Position numbers and translations under genes: made by a program
Source: CAZFNQ01 sp964652125
GTDB taxonomy: Bacteria; Patescibacteriota; Saccharimonadia; Saccharimonadales; JANWIN01
Assembly: GCA_964652125.1 (NCBI GenBank)
Contig: CAZZAE010000012.1
Location: 1 to 24,149, forward strand
Direction: 5' to 3'
Length of the DNA: 24,149 nucleotides
Shown here: positions 1-6,614 of the stretch, piece after piece
Numbering within the stretch: position 1 is the first letter of the stretch
How the letters are laid out: each line of letters starts with the position of its first letter
Notes under the pieces: generated by a model
Told to the model about the DNA's origin: nothing
Databases searched by the model: none
The model's input: the letters and a program-made list of their open reading frames with translations, nothing else

Positions 1-42
1 AATGCTTTCATTGCGGTATATGATGTCTTTAAAGAACCATAA

Positions 43-801
43 ATGTTTCACATTAGTATTGGTTTAACTGCACAATACGCCGCCGTAGACGAATACCTGA
101 CTGGACATGAGAACCTAGTACTCATGGGCCGTCTCTACCGACTTAGCTTAAATGACTCTCAACAGCGGGCCAAAGAATTATTAGAACAGTTTGACTTGGT
201 AAAAGCTGCTAATCGTCCTGTGAAAACTTATTCAGGAGGTATGAAACGTCGTATTGATTTAGCGATGAGCCTCATTGCTCTTCCACCGATTATTTTTTTG
301 GATGAACCAACAACTGGGCTTGATCCGAGGAGCCGGTTAACGATGTGGGAAATGATAAAACAATTGGCACGCCATGGCATAACAATATTGTTAACAACTC
401 AGTACATGGATGAAGCTGACCAATTGGCTGATCAAATTGTAGTTATTAGTGATGGACGTGTTATTGCCGAAGGAACATCAGATAGCCTGAAGTCCAATGT
501 CGGAGCTGACAGACTAGAAGTTAGTTTTAAAAACGCCAGTAATCTAGAAAAGGCGCAGGCTATTATTAAAGACCGATCTCGCCAAGTCGATACTGACCGT
601 CGAGTCATTAGTATCGCCAGTCGAGGTGGTGCTCGGGGGGTTAAACTTCTATTACAGCAACTTGAAGATGCCAAAATTGAAGTTGAGACTATTTCCCTGC
701 ACCGGCCAACACTTGATGACGTTTTCATGAGTCTAACTGGACATGCCTCGACAAATTCAGAGACGGATGAATCAAAGAAGAAATCTAAAGGTAGGAAATA
801 A
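43..801 (+). CDS. DrrA-like ABC transporter ATP-binding protein, 3' part (5' part interrupted)
   Basis: ATPase of a DrrAB/ABC-2 type exporter. Visible in order: Q-loop region (GLTAQYAAVDEYLTG, residues 7-21), ABC signature SGGMK (64-68), Walker B IIFLDEP (83-89), D-loop LDPRS (93-97), switch region TTQYMDEAD, then a C-terminal domain with the DrrA-type ending HRPTLDDVFMSLTGH and a Lys/Ser-rich tail. The Walker A P-loop is absent from this reading frame. Bases 1-39, read in the same frame, encode AFIAVYDVFKEP, which matches the stretch that precedes the Q-loop in this family, and is followed by TAA at 40-42. So the ATG at 43 is probably not the original start. It is an in-frame codon just after a nonsense mutation, or a restart site. 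The ATG of the permease overlaps its stop (TAATG), which indicates coupled translation. The family is certain; functionality is doubtful. Confidence 0.85.
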   Translation: MFHISIGLTAQYAAVDEYLTGHENLVLMGRLYRLSLNDSQQRAKELLEQFDLVKAANRPVKTYSGGMKRRIDLAMSLIALPPIIFLDEPTTGLDPRSRLTMWEMIKQLARHGITILLTTQYMDEADQLADQIVVISDGRVIAEGTSDSLKSNVGADRLEVSFKNASNLEKAQAIIKDRSRQVDTDRRVISIASRGGARGVKLLLQQLEDAKIEVETISLHRPTLDDVFMSLTGHASTNSETDESKKKSKGRK

Positions 802-1619
802 TGGCTAAAGATATTTCACTGATATCCAATATTAAACCGATGCATCGTTCTAGGCCCTTTTGGGTTGTCAGCGACTCTTGGCTTATGGCCAAACGTAGTA
901 TTACTCATATTATTCGTAGTTTTGATCAGATGCTGTCGTTAGTACTTTTCCCTATAATGTTTATGCTCCTAAACCGCTACGTTTTGGGTGGTGCAATACA
1001 TACTGGCAATGTCAGTTATGCTAATTACTTATTTGCAGGTATTTTAGTCCAAACGCTGGCATTTGGAGCTAACTATACGACTATTAACCTAGCAGTAGAT
1101 ATGAAAGAAGGGATTGTTGATCGTTTTAGATCTCTGCCAATGGGCACTGGCTCACTTTTAATTGGTCACGTTACAGCTGACCTTGTTAGGAACATTATTT
1201 CAGGCATAATTATCATCGCCGTTGGTTTTTTGGTCGGCTTTCGTCCAAATGCCGGTTTAACCGATTGGTTATTTGTGGCTGGTTTAGCCTTCGTTTTTAC
1301 GCTTGCTATTTCGTGGTTATCAGCAATTTTGGGTTTGATGGTAAAAACTTTGGAAGCGGCTCAATGGACTGGTTTTGTAGTTATCTTCCCGCTTACATTT
1401 ATTTCTAGCGCCTTTGTACCCACAAGTACTATGCCGAGAGCTCTTAGAGCCTTTGCTGAAAATCAACCACTTACTCATGTTATTAATGCCATGCGCTCGT
1501 TATTAGTTGGAACACCGATGGGCAACGCCGGGTGGTTAGCTGTTATTTGGTGTCTTGGAATAATTGTTGTCAGTATGCCGATTGCAATTTGGTTGTTTCA
1601 GCGTCAAGGCAAACGCTAA
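801..1619 (+). CDS. ABC-2 type transporter permease, DrrB-like
   Basis: 272-residue integral membrane permease that pairs with the ATPase just upstream. Family members of this kind export hydrophobic drugs, lipids or glycolipids. The N-terminal 30 residues are cytoplasmic. About six hydrophobic segments follow, beginning near residues 45-60 (LVLFPIMFMLL) and including FAGILVQTLAFGANYTTI and the conserved ABC-2 core MKEGIVDRFRSLPM (cytoplasmic coupling region). The late motif PLTFISSAFVPTSTMP followed by ENQPLTHVINAMRSLL is typical of DrrB/ABC-2 permeases. Length is normal for the family. The ATG shares a base with the preceding stop. The gene is convergent with the ATP-grasp gene, only 15 bases away. 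The substrate cannot be told from sequence. Confidence 0.88.
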   Translation: MAKDISLISNIKPMHRSRPFWVVSDSWLMAKRSITHIIRSFDQMLSLVLFPIMFMLLNRYVLGGAIHTGNVSYANYLFAGILVQTLAFGANYTTINLAVDMKEGIVDRFRSLPMGTGSLLIGHVTADLVRNIISGIIIIAVGFLVGFRPNAGLTDWLFVAGLAFVFTLAISWLSAILGLMVKTLEAAQWTGFVVIFPLTFISSAFVPTSTMPRALRAFAENQPLTHVINAMRSLLVGTPMGNAGWLAVIWCLGIIVVSMPIAIWLFQRQGKR

Positions 1620-1645
1620 CTGTTGTTAAGTTGTTTAAAGCGTTT
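1611..1645. repeat. Inverted repeat between convergent genes
   Basis: AAACGCT (1611-1617) and AGCGTTT (1639-1645) are perfect complements separated by 21 bases. The repeat spans the stop codons of the convergent permease and ATP-grasp genes. It could act as a weak bidirectional transcription end, but the loop is long and there is no clear T-tract, so the role is uncertain. Confidence 0.25.
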
Positions 1646-2684
1646 CTAAAACTGGCTCAAGACTAGATAGAATTGGAAATGATTCGACGTCTACACTTGT
1701 AGCTATCTTACGTCGTAGTCCAAGTTCCACGATTTGATTTAGCATGTCTTCAAAATCTAAATCTTTATTGAGTAGGCAAGCCTTGGGGAAATTACCATAA
1801 CCTTCAATTAAGCTAGGAATTAAGTTGGCTTCCAAGAAATGTGGAATGCCGGCATCATTCAATCGAATGTCTATACGACCATAATCCCGAGCACCCAAAG
1901 CGGCAAAAACATCAATAGCTAATTCTTCAATTTGAGCTTTTATGAGACTATCTGTAACTGCAATGGAGCGTTCGCTATCGGCTGATTTTACTTGGCTACT
2001 TAAAATCCTCTCCCCCCGACTTCCTATTGGCGCAATTAGTTCCAGTGGCATAACCGAGTAGCCGTCAGAATCTTGTCCTTTTAGTAATGCCACACTAAAC
2101 TCACGTCCTGGTAAATATTCTTCAATTAGTGAATCAGAATTCAAGTTGCTAGCAATAGAGTTCGCTTTAGTAATTAACTGAGCAAAGTTATAAACGATCG
2201 AGTCACTGTCTATACCTTGGCCTCCACCCATATTTGTGGGTTTAACAAAAAGTGGGTAGTTTAAATCTATACTACTGTTTGAAATAGGTCGGTTCTGACG
2301 AGCAACATAAAACCTAGATGTATTGAGTCCAGCCGCCAATACTCTTTTTTTAGCTAAGGGTTTTGACACTTCAAGTTCATGGGCCATTTGGTCTGAGCCA
2401 GTATAGGCTATTCCGTGATCATCAAGATATTGACTGAGCCAGACTTTATTAATACCTTCTGATTCCAATATAGGATCAGATGGAACGAAATTCATTCCTA
2501 AAAAAACTAAGTCCGGCTTAGATGCAACTAGGGCCTCAAGATCATCCAAATTATTGACAGTAGTAATACCAACTCTGTCATAATACTTATTTAATACAGC
2601 TAATATACCGTCAGCCGATTTTTGGCTCATTGAACTTAGACTCACAATAGATGAGCGAACAATCTCAATATGTTGTTTTATCAT
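1635..2684 (-). CDS. D-alanine--D-alanine ligase-like ATP-grasp protein
   Basis: ATP-grasp ligase related to Ddl, which joins two D-alanines for peptidoglycan. The N-terminal domain (about 1-95) has the ligase-like DLVFLGMNFV. The ATP-grasp core follows: the lysine and glycine-rich loop YPLFVKPTNMGGGQGID, then EEYLPGREFSVALL, then metal/ATP-binding DYGRIDIRLNDAG and FLEANLIPSL with the ENP-like acidic ligands (E-A-N), followed by a conserved GYGNFPKACLL. The length (349 residues) suits the family. Ddl usually ends in ENxxPG; here the motif is EANLIPSL, so this is a divergent subgroup and dipeptide specificity is inferred, not proven. A GTG lies two codons further upstream (2690). I chose the ATG at 2684, though neither start has a good Shine-Dalgarno site. 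The gene lies 65 bases downstream of the RRM gene on the same strand. Confidence 0.78.
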   Translation of the reverse strand: MIKQHIEIVRSSIVSLSSMSQKSADGILAVLNKYYDRVGITTVNNLDDLEALVASKPDLVFLGMNFVPSDPILESEGINKVWLSQYLDDHGIAYTGSDQMAHELEVSKPLAKKRVLAAGLNTSRFYVARQNRPISNSSIDLNYPLFVKPTNMGGGQGIDSDSIVYNFAQLITKANSIASNLNSDSLIEEYLPGREFSVALLKGQDSDGYSVMPLELIAPIGSRGERILSSQVKSADSERSIAVTDSLIKAQIEELAIDVFAALGARDYGRIDIRLNDAGIPHFLEANLIPSLIEGYGNFPKACLLNKDLDFEDMLNQIVELGLRRKIATSVDVESFPILSSLEPVLETL

Positions 2685-2702
2685 AGACACAACCGTTCAA
2701 GA

Positions 2703-2718
2703 GGCTTGTTCCCAAGCC
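2703..2718. repeat. GC-rich hairpin between RRM gene and ATP-grasp gene
   Basis: GGCTTG, TTCC, CAAGCC forms a perfect 6-bp stem with a 4-base loop (GGAA on the minus strand, a GNRA-type tetraloop). It lies between the RRM gene stop and the ATP-grasp start. On the minus strand no T-run follows it, so it is not a classic terminator for the RRM gene. It may be an RNA-stabilising or processing hairpin. Confidence 0.35.
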
Positions 2719-2749
2719 CATTATTTTTAAATACTGAAAAGTTTATATC

Positions 2750-3046
2750 TTAGTAAGACTTGCGGAAACTGCCACCGCCACCACCAGGAGATCGCTCTTC
2801 ACGTGGGCGGGCTTGATTGACCATAATTGATCGGCCACTTAAGTCTTTACCGTTTAGTTCTTTGATGGCGTTTTGACCATCTTTAACATCTTCCATTTCC
2901 ACAAAGCCGAAGCCTTTAGATTGGCCACTGTCGCGGTCTTTAATAACTACTGCACTAACTACTTTTCCTTGAGTAGCAAAAAGTTCTTCTAGTTCTTTGT
3001 CTGATACGCTGTAAGCGAGTCCGCCTACGTAGAGTTTCATTGCCAT
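2750..3046 (-). CDS. RRM-domain RNA-binding protein
   Basis: Small (98-residue) single-RRM protein of the kind found in cyanobacteria and many CPR bacteria. It binds single-stranded RNA. RNP2 is LYVGGL (residues 5-10) and RNP1 is KGFGFVEM (44-51), with the exposed aromatic residues of both motifs present. The beta-alpha-beta pattern continues through AIKELNGKDLSGRSIMVNQARP. The C-terminus is a short glycine-rich tail (PGGGGGSF) typical of Rbp-type proteins. The start at 3046 is chosen because an AAGGGA site sits 8 bases upstream; a second ATG lies two codons downstream. The family is often cold-induced, and the roughly 120-base leader here would fit post-transcriptional control, but that is inference. 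Confidence 0.93.
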   Translation of the reverse strand: MAMKLYVGGLAYSVSDKELEELFATQGKVVSAVVIKDRDSGQSKGFGFVEMEDVKDGQNAIKELNGKDLSGRSIMVNQARPREERSPGGGGGSFRKSY

Positions 3047-3068
3047 TTTCTTTATCCCTTTTTTAAAC

Positions 3069-3113
3069 TAATATCGCTCGCGTTTAGCATTCGTCTAACC
3101 GATGGTGATATTA
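3069..3113 (-). promoter_or_regulatory. Structured 5' leader of the RRM gene
   Basis: On the minus strand the leader contains TAATATC (3113-3107) that can pair with GATATTA (3075-3069). These 7 base pairs enclose about 31 bases with a weaker inner hairpin (GTTAG/CTAAA region). It lies between the predicted transcription start (about 3166) and the ribosome binding site. This is compatible with a temperature- or protein-responsive leader, but no known family is recognised. Confidence 0.35.
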
Positions 3114-3173
3114 AGTCTTTTGAGAAACAAATTATGACAACGGAGAGGTTACATTAACCACTTGCTTGCGCTT

Positions 3174-3202
3174 AGTATAGCACAGCTTAAGCTATTTGGC
3201 TA
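3174..3202 (-). promoter_or_regulatory. Promoter of the RRM gene
   Basis: Read on the minus strand: TAGCCA (3202-3197, 4 of 6 matches to -35), a 17-base spacer, then TATACT (3179-3174). The spacer contains the perfect 10-base palindrome AGCTTAAGCT (3184-3193), which could be an operator. The predicted start near 3167 gives an unusually long leader for this window. Confidence 0.55.
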
Positions 3203-3290
3203 CCCTTTTAGACTTTTTGCAAATAATGAAGGGGAAGACTGATGTCTATAAATCTCATCTTATAAGCAATAATCTTGGGTGACCTATATC

Positions 3291-3316
3291 TGTTATAATG
3301 TAGCTGTAATAGGAGG
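3291..3316 (+). promoter_or_regulatory. Extended -10 promoter and ribosome binding site of the VOC gene
   Basis: TGTTATAAT (3291-3299) is a perfect extended -10 box with no clear -35. AGGAGG (3311-3316) lies 7 bases before the ATG at 3324. This placement rules out the in-frame GTG at 3279, which would be upstream of the promoter, and fixes the start at 3324. Confidence 0.7.
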
Positions 3317-3323
3317 ACTTACT

Positions 3324-3683
3324 ATGAAATTAAGCGGCGTAATGTTGGGATCTGAAAATTCAAAAAAGTTAGCAGACTTTTATACTAAGATCTTGGGCAA
3401 ACCTGGCTGGCAACAAGGTGACTGGTACGGATATGATGTTGGGACGAACATAATGATTGGTCCCCACAGCGAAGTTAAAGGTAACAATCAATCACCCGGA
3501 AGAATCATGATGACATATGATGCTAGTGATGTGAAAAAGGAGTTTGAACGAATTAAATCCCAGGGGGCTGAAGTTATAGCTAAACCTTATCAGCCCAGCA
3601 AAGATAGCCCTGATATGTGGTTGGCAACTTTTGCTGATCCCGATGGGAACTATTTCCAACTTGCTTCACCCTGGAAGGAGTAG
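3324..3683 (+). CDS. VOC (glyoxalase/bleomycin resistance) family protein
   Basis: 119-residue vicinal-oxygen-chelate fold protein with two beta-alpha-beta-beta-beta modules. Module 1 starts SGVMLGSENSKKLADFYTKI with the usual N-terminal beta strand and helix. Module 2 contains DASDVKKEFERIKSQGAEV and ends with the hallmark FADPDGNYFQL. The His expected early in metal-dependent glyoxalase I is not present (VMLGSEN instead), so this is more likely a non-glyoxalase member such as a small-molecule binding or resistance protein. The start follows a strong AGGAGG. It is monocistronic as far as can be seen, and the substrate is unknown. It ends with TAG at the natural end of the fold, which shows TAG is a normal stop here. 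Confidence 0.88.
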   Translation: MKLSGVMLGSENSKKLADFYTKILGKPGWQQGDWYGYDVGTNIMIGPHSEVKGNNQSPGRIMMTYDASDVKKEFERIKSQGAEVIAKPYQPSKDSPDMWLATFADPDGNYFQLASPWKE

Positions 3684-3719
3684 CACTGGCAAGTATCGGA
3701 GCTCACTTACCTTAGCGCC

Positions 3720-3748
3720 TTGACACTTTTTAGTATATATGTTAGTAT
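3720..3748 (+). promoter_or_regulatory. Promoter of the lipoprotein gene (leaderless)
   Basis: A perfect TTGACA (3720-3725), 17-base spacer, then TAGTAT (3743-3748). The ATG at 3756 begins 7 bases after the -10, so transcription would start at or next to the start codon. The TTG inside the -35 could be misread as a start codon of a longer protein. Confidence 0.65.
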
Positions 3749-3755
3749 TGTATTA

Positions 3756-4433
3756 ATGAGAAATCCAGGTGAGTATCTATCTAAAGGAAATAAAATCAGA
3801 AGCACAAGTGCAGCTGTATTACTAGCTGGTCTCGTGACCGTAAGTTGTAGCCCAGCAAGTCATACAGAAGCCAAGCAGCAACGTTCTGGCCAATCTTCAA
3901 GTAGTGAGAAATCAAAGAGCATGAGCGAAATTAAAGTTGAGGCCGCACATCAAGCATATGCTATTGCAAAAAATATTACTGAACTTGCCAACATGGGAAA
4001 AAGTGACATAAAAGTTGAACGTAGAATCACAACAAGTAAATATCAATCGTTATCTACTCTTACAATTATGAAAACGATTCCTAACCCTGATGGTAAATCT
4101 TATACTGAGTATATTGCAGAAGTTGTCAATGCCCAAGCTGACGTTGGCTCGGAGGACTTTCCTATTATTAACACGGTTTTTATAGCCAGAGATATCAGGA
4201 ACAATGCCGATCTAGAATGGGTAACTTATGGAAATGACTATTCCTTCAGCCTATACGCAATGGACGGGAACAACTGGCGAATGGTCACTCGGCATGGGAG
4301 AGACGCTCATGCTAGCTACATCTCAACAGAGCCCAATTATGGACCGGACGATATCTTAAAGTCTCTCAATGATGCAAATTTGAAAAGCGGTATTACTGAA
4401 GCGCAATTTACTCTGAACGAAATTGCCAGCTAA
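3756..4433 (+). CDS. Putative lipoprotein of unknown function
   Basis: 225-residue protein not recognised. The N-terminus has basic residues (KGNKIR), a hydrophobic stretch AAVLLAGLVTV and a cysteine in TVSC, which resembles a lipoprotein signal (position -3 is Thr, so not a perfect lipobox). After the Cys comes a Ser/Gln/Lys-rich linker (about 30 residues), as in many surface lipoproteins, then a mixed alpha/beta domain of about 165 residues with no motif I know. The ATG at 3756 has no Shine-Dalgarno site but sits exactly where a transcript from the TTGACA promoter would begin. The protein is probably exported and anchored to the outer leaflet of the membrane; its function is unknown. Confidence 0.7.
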   Translation: MRNPGEYLSKGNKIRSTSAAVLLAGLVTVSCSPASHTEAKQQRSGQSSSSEKSKSMSEIKVEAAHQAYAIAKNITELANMGKSDIKVERRITTSKYQSLSTLTIMKTIPNPDGKSYTEYIAEVVNAQADVGSEDFPIINTVFIARDIRNNADLEWVTYGNDYSFSLYAMDGNNWRMVTRHGRDAHASYISTEPNYGPDDILKSLNDANLKSGITEAQFTLNEIAS

Positions 4434-4515
4434 ACATCAATTCATACCCAAAAAATCCTGATCTAGATATTCTCAATCTCACAGTTACAGCGACTGTCTT
4501 TGGTTATGCTAATAC

Positions 4516-4565
4516 TTGCCACATAAAGTTTAAAAGTCTACATTATATATAGTAAATAAGGAGGG
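4516..4565 (+). promoter_or_regulatory. Promoter and strong ribosome binding site of the 22-residue-repeat gene
   Basis: TTGCCA (4516-4521, 5 of 6), 17-base spacer, TACATT (4539-4544, 4 of 6). A further TATA-rich run follows at 4544-4553. AAGGAGGG (4558-4565) is a near-ideal Shine-Dalgarno site 4 bases before the ATG, one of the strongest in the window. Confidence 0.5.
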
Positions 4566-4569
4566 ATTA

Positions 4570-5139
4570 ATGCTAAAAGAAATTGTCAATGAAACAACTG
4601 ATGCCGTAGTTGCGGCTGTAAAAGGTGCAGATGATATTATGGGGGCCTTAACCGGTGCAGTAAAAAACCAAATTATCAATGTCTTTAAAGGAGCTGGTGA
4701 TGTCAGCTCGGCTGGAATAAATACTGTTTCATCAGTAACAAGTGGCGCAGTGCACGGTGTGGGCCAAGTTGGCGCATCAGTAACAGATACAGCTCAGCAA
4801 ATTGTGCACGGTGCCATAGCTGGTGTAAGTCAAGCTGGTGGAGACGTAATTGCATCAGCTCGAGAAGCCGCTCACGGCATAATTCAAGCAACTAATGAAA
4901 CCGGTGGAGATATTGCATCAGCGGCTGTTTCAACAGTCGAAGGGGCCATTAAGGCCGCTGGTGAGGTTGGAGCCGATACAGCCGAAGCAGCAAAAGCCGC
5001 TGTTGGAGGCACCCTAGATGCTGCAGGTGAAGTCGGTGGTGATGCCATTGATAAAGTACGTACTGCTTTGCTTGCCTCGGCTGCCTTGCCACGTGATGTT
5101 ATTGAATCAGCAATTAAAGGGCATGACGGCAAAAGTTAA
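4570..5139 (+). CDS. Ala/Gly-rich amphipathic protein made of 22-residue repeats
   Basis: 189-residue protein without a signal peptide. From residue 19 to about 172 it consists of seven consecutive 22-residue units, beginning GADDIMGALT, GAGDVSSAGI, GVGQVGASVT, GVSQAGGDVI, ATNETGGDIA, AAGEVGADTA and AAGEVGGDAI. A rough consensus is small-x-G-[EQD]-x-G-[GA]-D-[VI] at the front, Ala-rich middle, and G-[AT]-[IL]-[KDAQ] at the end. A 22 (2 x 11) period fits amphipathic helices such as apolipoprotein-like or LEA-like proteins, so it may coat membranes or lipids or assemble into bundles; that is inference. Composition is extremely rich in Ala, Gly and Val, with no Cys, Trp or Tyr. It has its own promoter and a strong ribosome binding site, suggesting high expression. 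Confidence 0.8.
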   Translation: MLKEIVNETTDAVVAAVKGADDIMGALTGAVKNQIINVFKGAGDVSSAGINTVSSVTSGAVHGVGQVGASVTDTAQQIVHGAIAGVSQAGGDVIASAREAAHGIIQATNETGGDIASAAVSTVEGAIKAAGEVGADTAEAAKAAVGGTLDAAGEVGGDAIDKVRTALLASAALPRDVIESAIKGHDGKS

Positions 5140-5193
5140 ATAAACCTGGGGCTAAAATCTACAAGCTTCTAGTTTAAATGGAACTAAGTTTAG

Positions 5194-5202
5194 TGCTATA
5201 GT
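5194..5202 (+). promoter_or_regulatory. Extended -10 promoter (leaderless) of the 5210 gene
   Basis: TGCTATAGT (5194-5202) ends 7 bases before the ATG at 5210. The -35 region is weak (TTAAAT at 5174-5179). No Shine-Dalgarno site is present, consistent with a leaderless mRNA. Confidence 0.5.
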
Positions 5203-5209
5203 TTTTTTA

Positions 5210-5704
5210 ATGGATCTAATCAAAAAAGCCTTGTACTCTGCCTGGAATTTTCTGAAGCTTGTTGTTTTGGGCAACTTGCATCTAGACAGAGTACGCATAG
5301 GACGCTCATATCATATCGGCGAATATGGTGAGTATTCTGTTTTTAGGGAGACCCTAAGTACATATAAGCCAAAGGATAAACCAGTTGTGTTGGTGGTGGG
5401 TTTTAGGCTCAAGCTGTTAGGAACAAATAAGACCATGCAGTGGTTATTTCAAAAACTATGCATATTGACCACGCCTTTTTGGAGCGGTTTTGAGGGCTTT
5501 GGGATTAAGTTATGGATGGTAAAAGTTAGCGACGACAGCTACATGGGAATATATAAGTGGAATGGAAAACTAAACGCTCAAAACTATGTTGATACGTTGG
5601 TTCGTGTACTTACCCCGCTTTCGGTAGCTGGTTCAGTTTGGTATAAAATTATTGAAAAGGATTTTGAAGACTATTTACATGAACACGAATACAAACTGCC
5701 TTAA
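5210..5704 (+). CDS. Conserved-looking hypothetical protein
   Basis: 164-residue protein of unknown function. It has a short hydrophobic N-terminal stretch (AWNFLKLVVLG), then a compact mixed domain with VVLVVGFRLKLLG, KLCILTTPFWSGFEGFGIK, LWMVKVSDDSYMGIYKW and VRVLTPLSVAGSVWY. Clustered aromatic and glycine residues suggest a conserved core rather than a spurious reading frame. It is not predicted to be secreted; it may sit at the membrane via the first helix. It follows the repeat protein by 70 bases but has its own -10 box. No catalytic motif is recognisable. Confidence 0.7.
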   Translation: MDLIKKALYSAWNFLKLVVLGNLHLDRVRIGRSYHIGEYGEYSVFRETLSTYKPKDKPVVLVVGFRLKLLGTNKTMQWLFQKLCILTTPFWSGFEGFGIKLWMVKVSDDSYMGIYKWNGKLNAQNYVDTLVRVLTPLSVAGSVWYKIIEKDFEDYLHEHEYKLP

Positions 5705-5732
5705 TTTGTAATTTGTTGCCGAGAATCATAGC

Positions 5733-5756
5733 AAAAAGCCCCGAATAAACGGGGCT
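5733..5756 (-). terminator. Intrinsic terminator of the YCII operon
   Basis: AGCCCCG (5737-5743), loop AATAAA, CGGGGCT (5750-5756): a perfect 7-bp GC-rich stem. On the minus strand it is followed by TTTTT, so it ends the minus-strand transcript coming from 6941. On the plus strand it is followed by ATTATTATTA, so it may also partly end the gene at 5210. Confidence 0.85.
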
Positions 5757-5781
5757 ATTATTACTATACTTTGAAGTTATT

Positions 5782-6096
5782 CTACATTGCTTCAAATGTT
5801 TCGTAGACGTCACAACTTCCACTACCATCTACAACAAGAGGTACCATGCTGGCTGCTTTGAGTGCATGCTCCATGCTATCCGCCTTAATTATGCTGTAGC
5901 CAGTAACTTTTTCACCCTTAACATCGCTTTCGCCGTCTTTTGATACAGACTTAGAGTTTGAGCAGGGGTTACCCGGGTCAACCAAGTTGTCACCGCACTG
6001 TTTCATCCATTTTCCCCAGTCTTCTAAAACCTTTTTGGCCTCGTCTGCGTCTGTTGGTGTGCTGCCACCTTTATAAAGTAGTAAATAATTTGCCAT
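5782..6096 (-). CDS. YCII/DGPF-domain protein
   Basis: 104-residue protein of the YCII-related (DGPF) family, small dimeric ferredoxin-like proteins. It starts ANYLLLYKGG, has a helix with EDWGKWMKQCGDNLVDPG, and the family-type GYSIIKADSMEHALKAASMVP. The conserved strand order and length fit. Members often follow ArsR regulators and AHSA1 proteins or ECF sigma factors, as here. An AGGGAG site lies 7 bases upstream of the ATG. The gap to the AHSA1 gene is 51 bases and a terminator lies just downstream, so it is the last gene of the ArsR operon. The biochemical role of this branch is unknown. Confidence 0.88.
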   Translation of the reverse strand: MANYLLLYKGGSTPTDADEAKKVLEDWGKWMKQCGDNLVDPGNPCSNSKSVSKDGESDVKGEKVTGYSIIKADSMEHALKAASMVPLVVDGSGSCDVYETFEAM

Positions 6097-6147
6097 ACTA
6101 TCTCCCTGTTATTAGTTAAACGTATCTGTTGATACCAAATTTAATTA

Positions 6148-6612
6148 TTATTCGACAAGCTTAGCCAATCGTTCTTGACTCTCAACTGCTCCCGACTCCA
6201 TGTCCATAGCTACCATACCTTCAAGATCTCCAATGTTGTCGTATTTAGAAACCGCAATGATGGTAGTTTTACCATCGGATTCATTAAAAGTTACTGACTC
6301 GAGAATTATATGTCCCGCCATAGGTTCGTATTCAAAAGTATTAGTTAGTTTGTTTGGTTCATCAAGTTCCTTGTAAACACCCCGAAAAGCATGTTCTTTT
6401 CCGTTTGGTTCAGTTTGAACAAATCGCCATGATCCTCCAACCTTAACATCCATCTTGTCGACTTTTGTAGTTAGATAAGCTGGTCCCCACCATTTAGGAA
6501 TTTCTTCCGGATCGGTGTAGGCCTTCCAAAGTCGTTCACGCGAAGCGTCATATACTCTGGTAAGTACTATCCGTAATTTGTCTTTATCTACTTTAAAAGT
6601 TGTTTTTGGCAT
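6148..6612 (-). CDS. AHSA1/SRPBCC domain protein
   Basis: 154-residue START/Bet v1-like protein of the AHSA1 (Aha1 C-terminal-like) family, with a hydrophobic ligand cavity. Typical motifs: RVYDASRERLWKAYTDPEEI followed by PKWWGP near the N-terminus, then GGSWRFVQTEPNGKEHAFRG, and a C-terminal helix with the VESQERLAKLVE pattern. It is separated from the ArsR gene by two bases, and its ribosome binding site (AAGGAGG) lies inside the end of the ArsR gene, so the two are translationally linked. ArsR-AHSA1 pairs are a very common regulator/effector arrangement. The ligand is unknown. Confidence 0.93.
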   Translation of the reverse strand: MPKTTFKVDKDKLRIVLTRVYDASRERLWKAYTDPEEIPKWWGPAYLTTKVDKMDVKVGGSWRFVQTEPNGKEHAFRGVYKELDEPNKLTNTFEYEPMAGHIILESVTFNESDGKTTIIAVSKYDNIGDLEGMVAMDMESGAVESQERLAKLVE

Positions 6613-6614
6613 GA

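Noticed and set aside
3279..3323. GTG start at 3279 for the VOC protein
   Set aside because: It precedes the -10 box; ATG 3324 has an AGGAGG site at the right distance.
4884..5132. Antisense open frame over the repeat gene
   Set aside because: It is a by-product of the Ala/Gly-rich repeat codons; no promoter or ribosome binding site.
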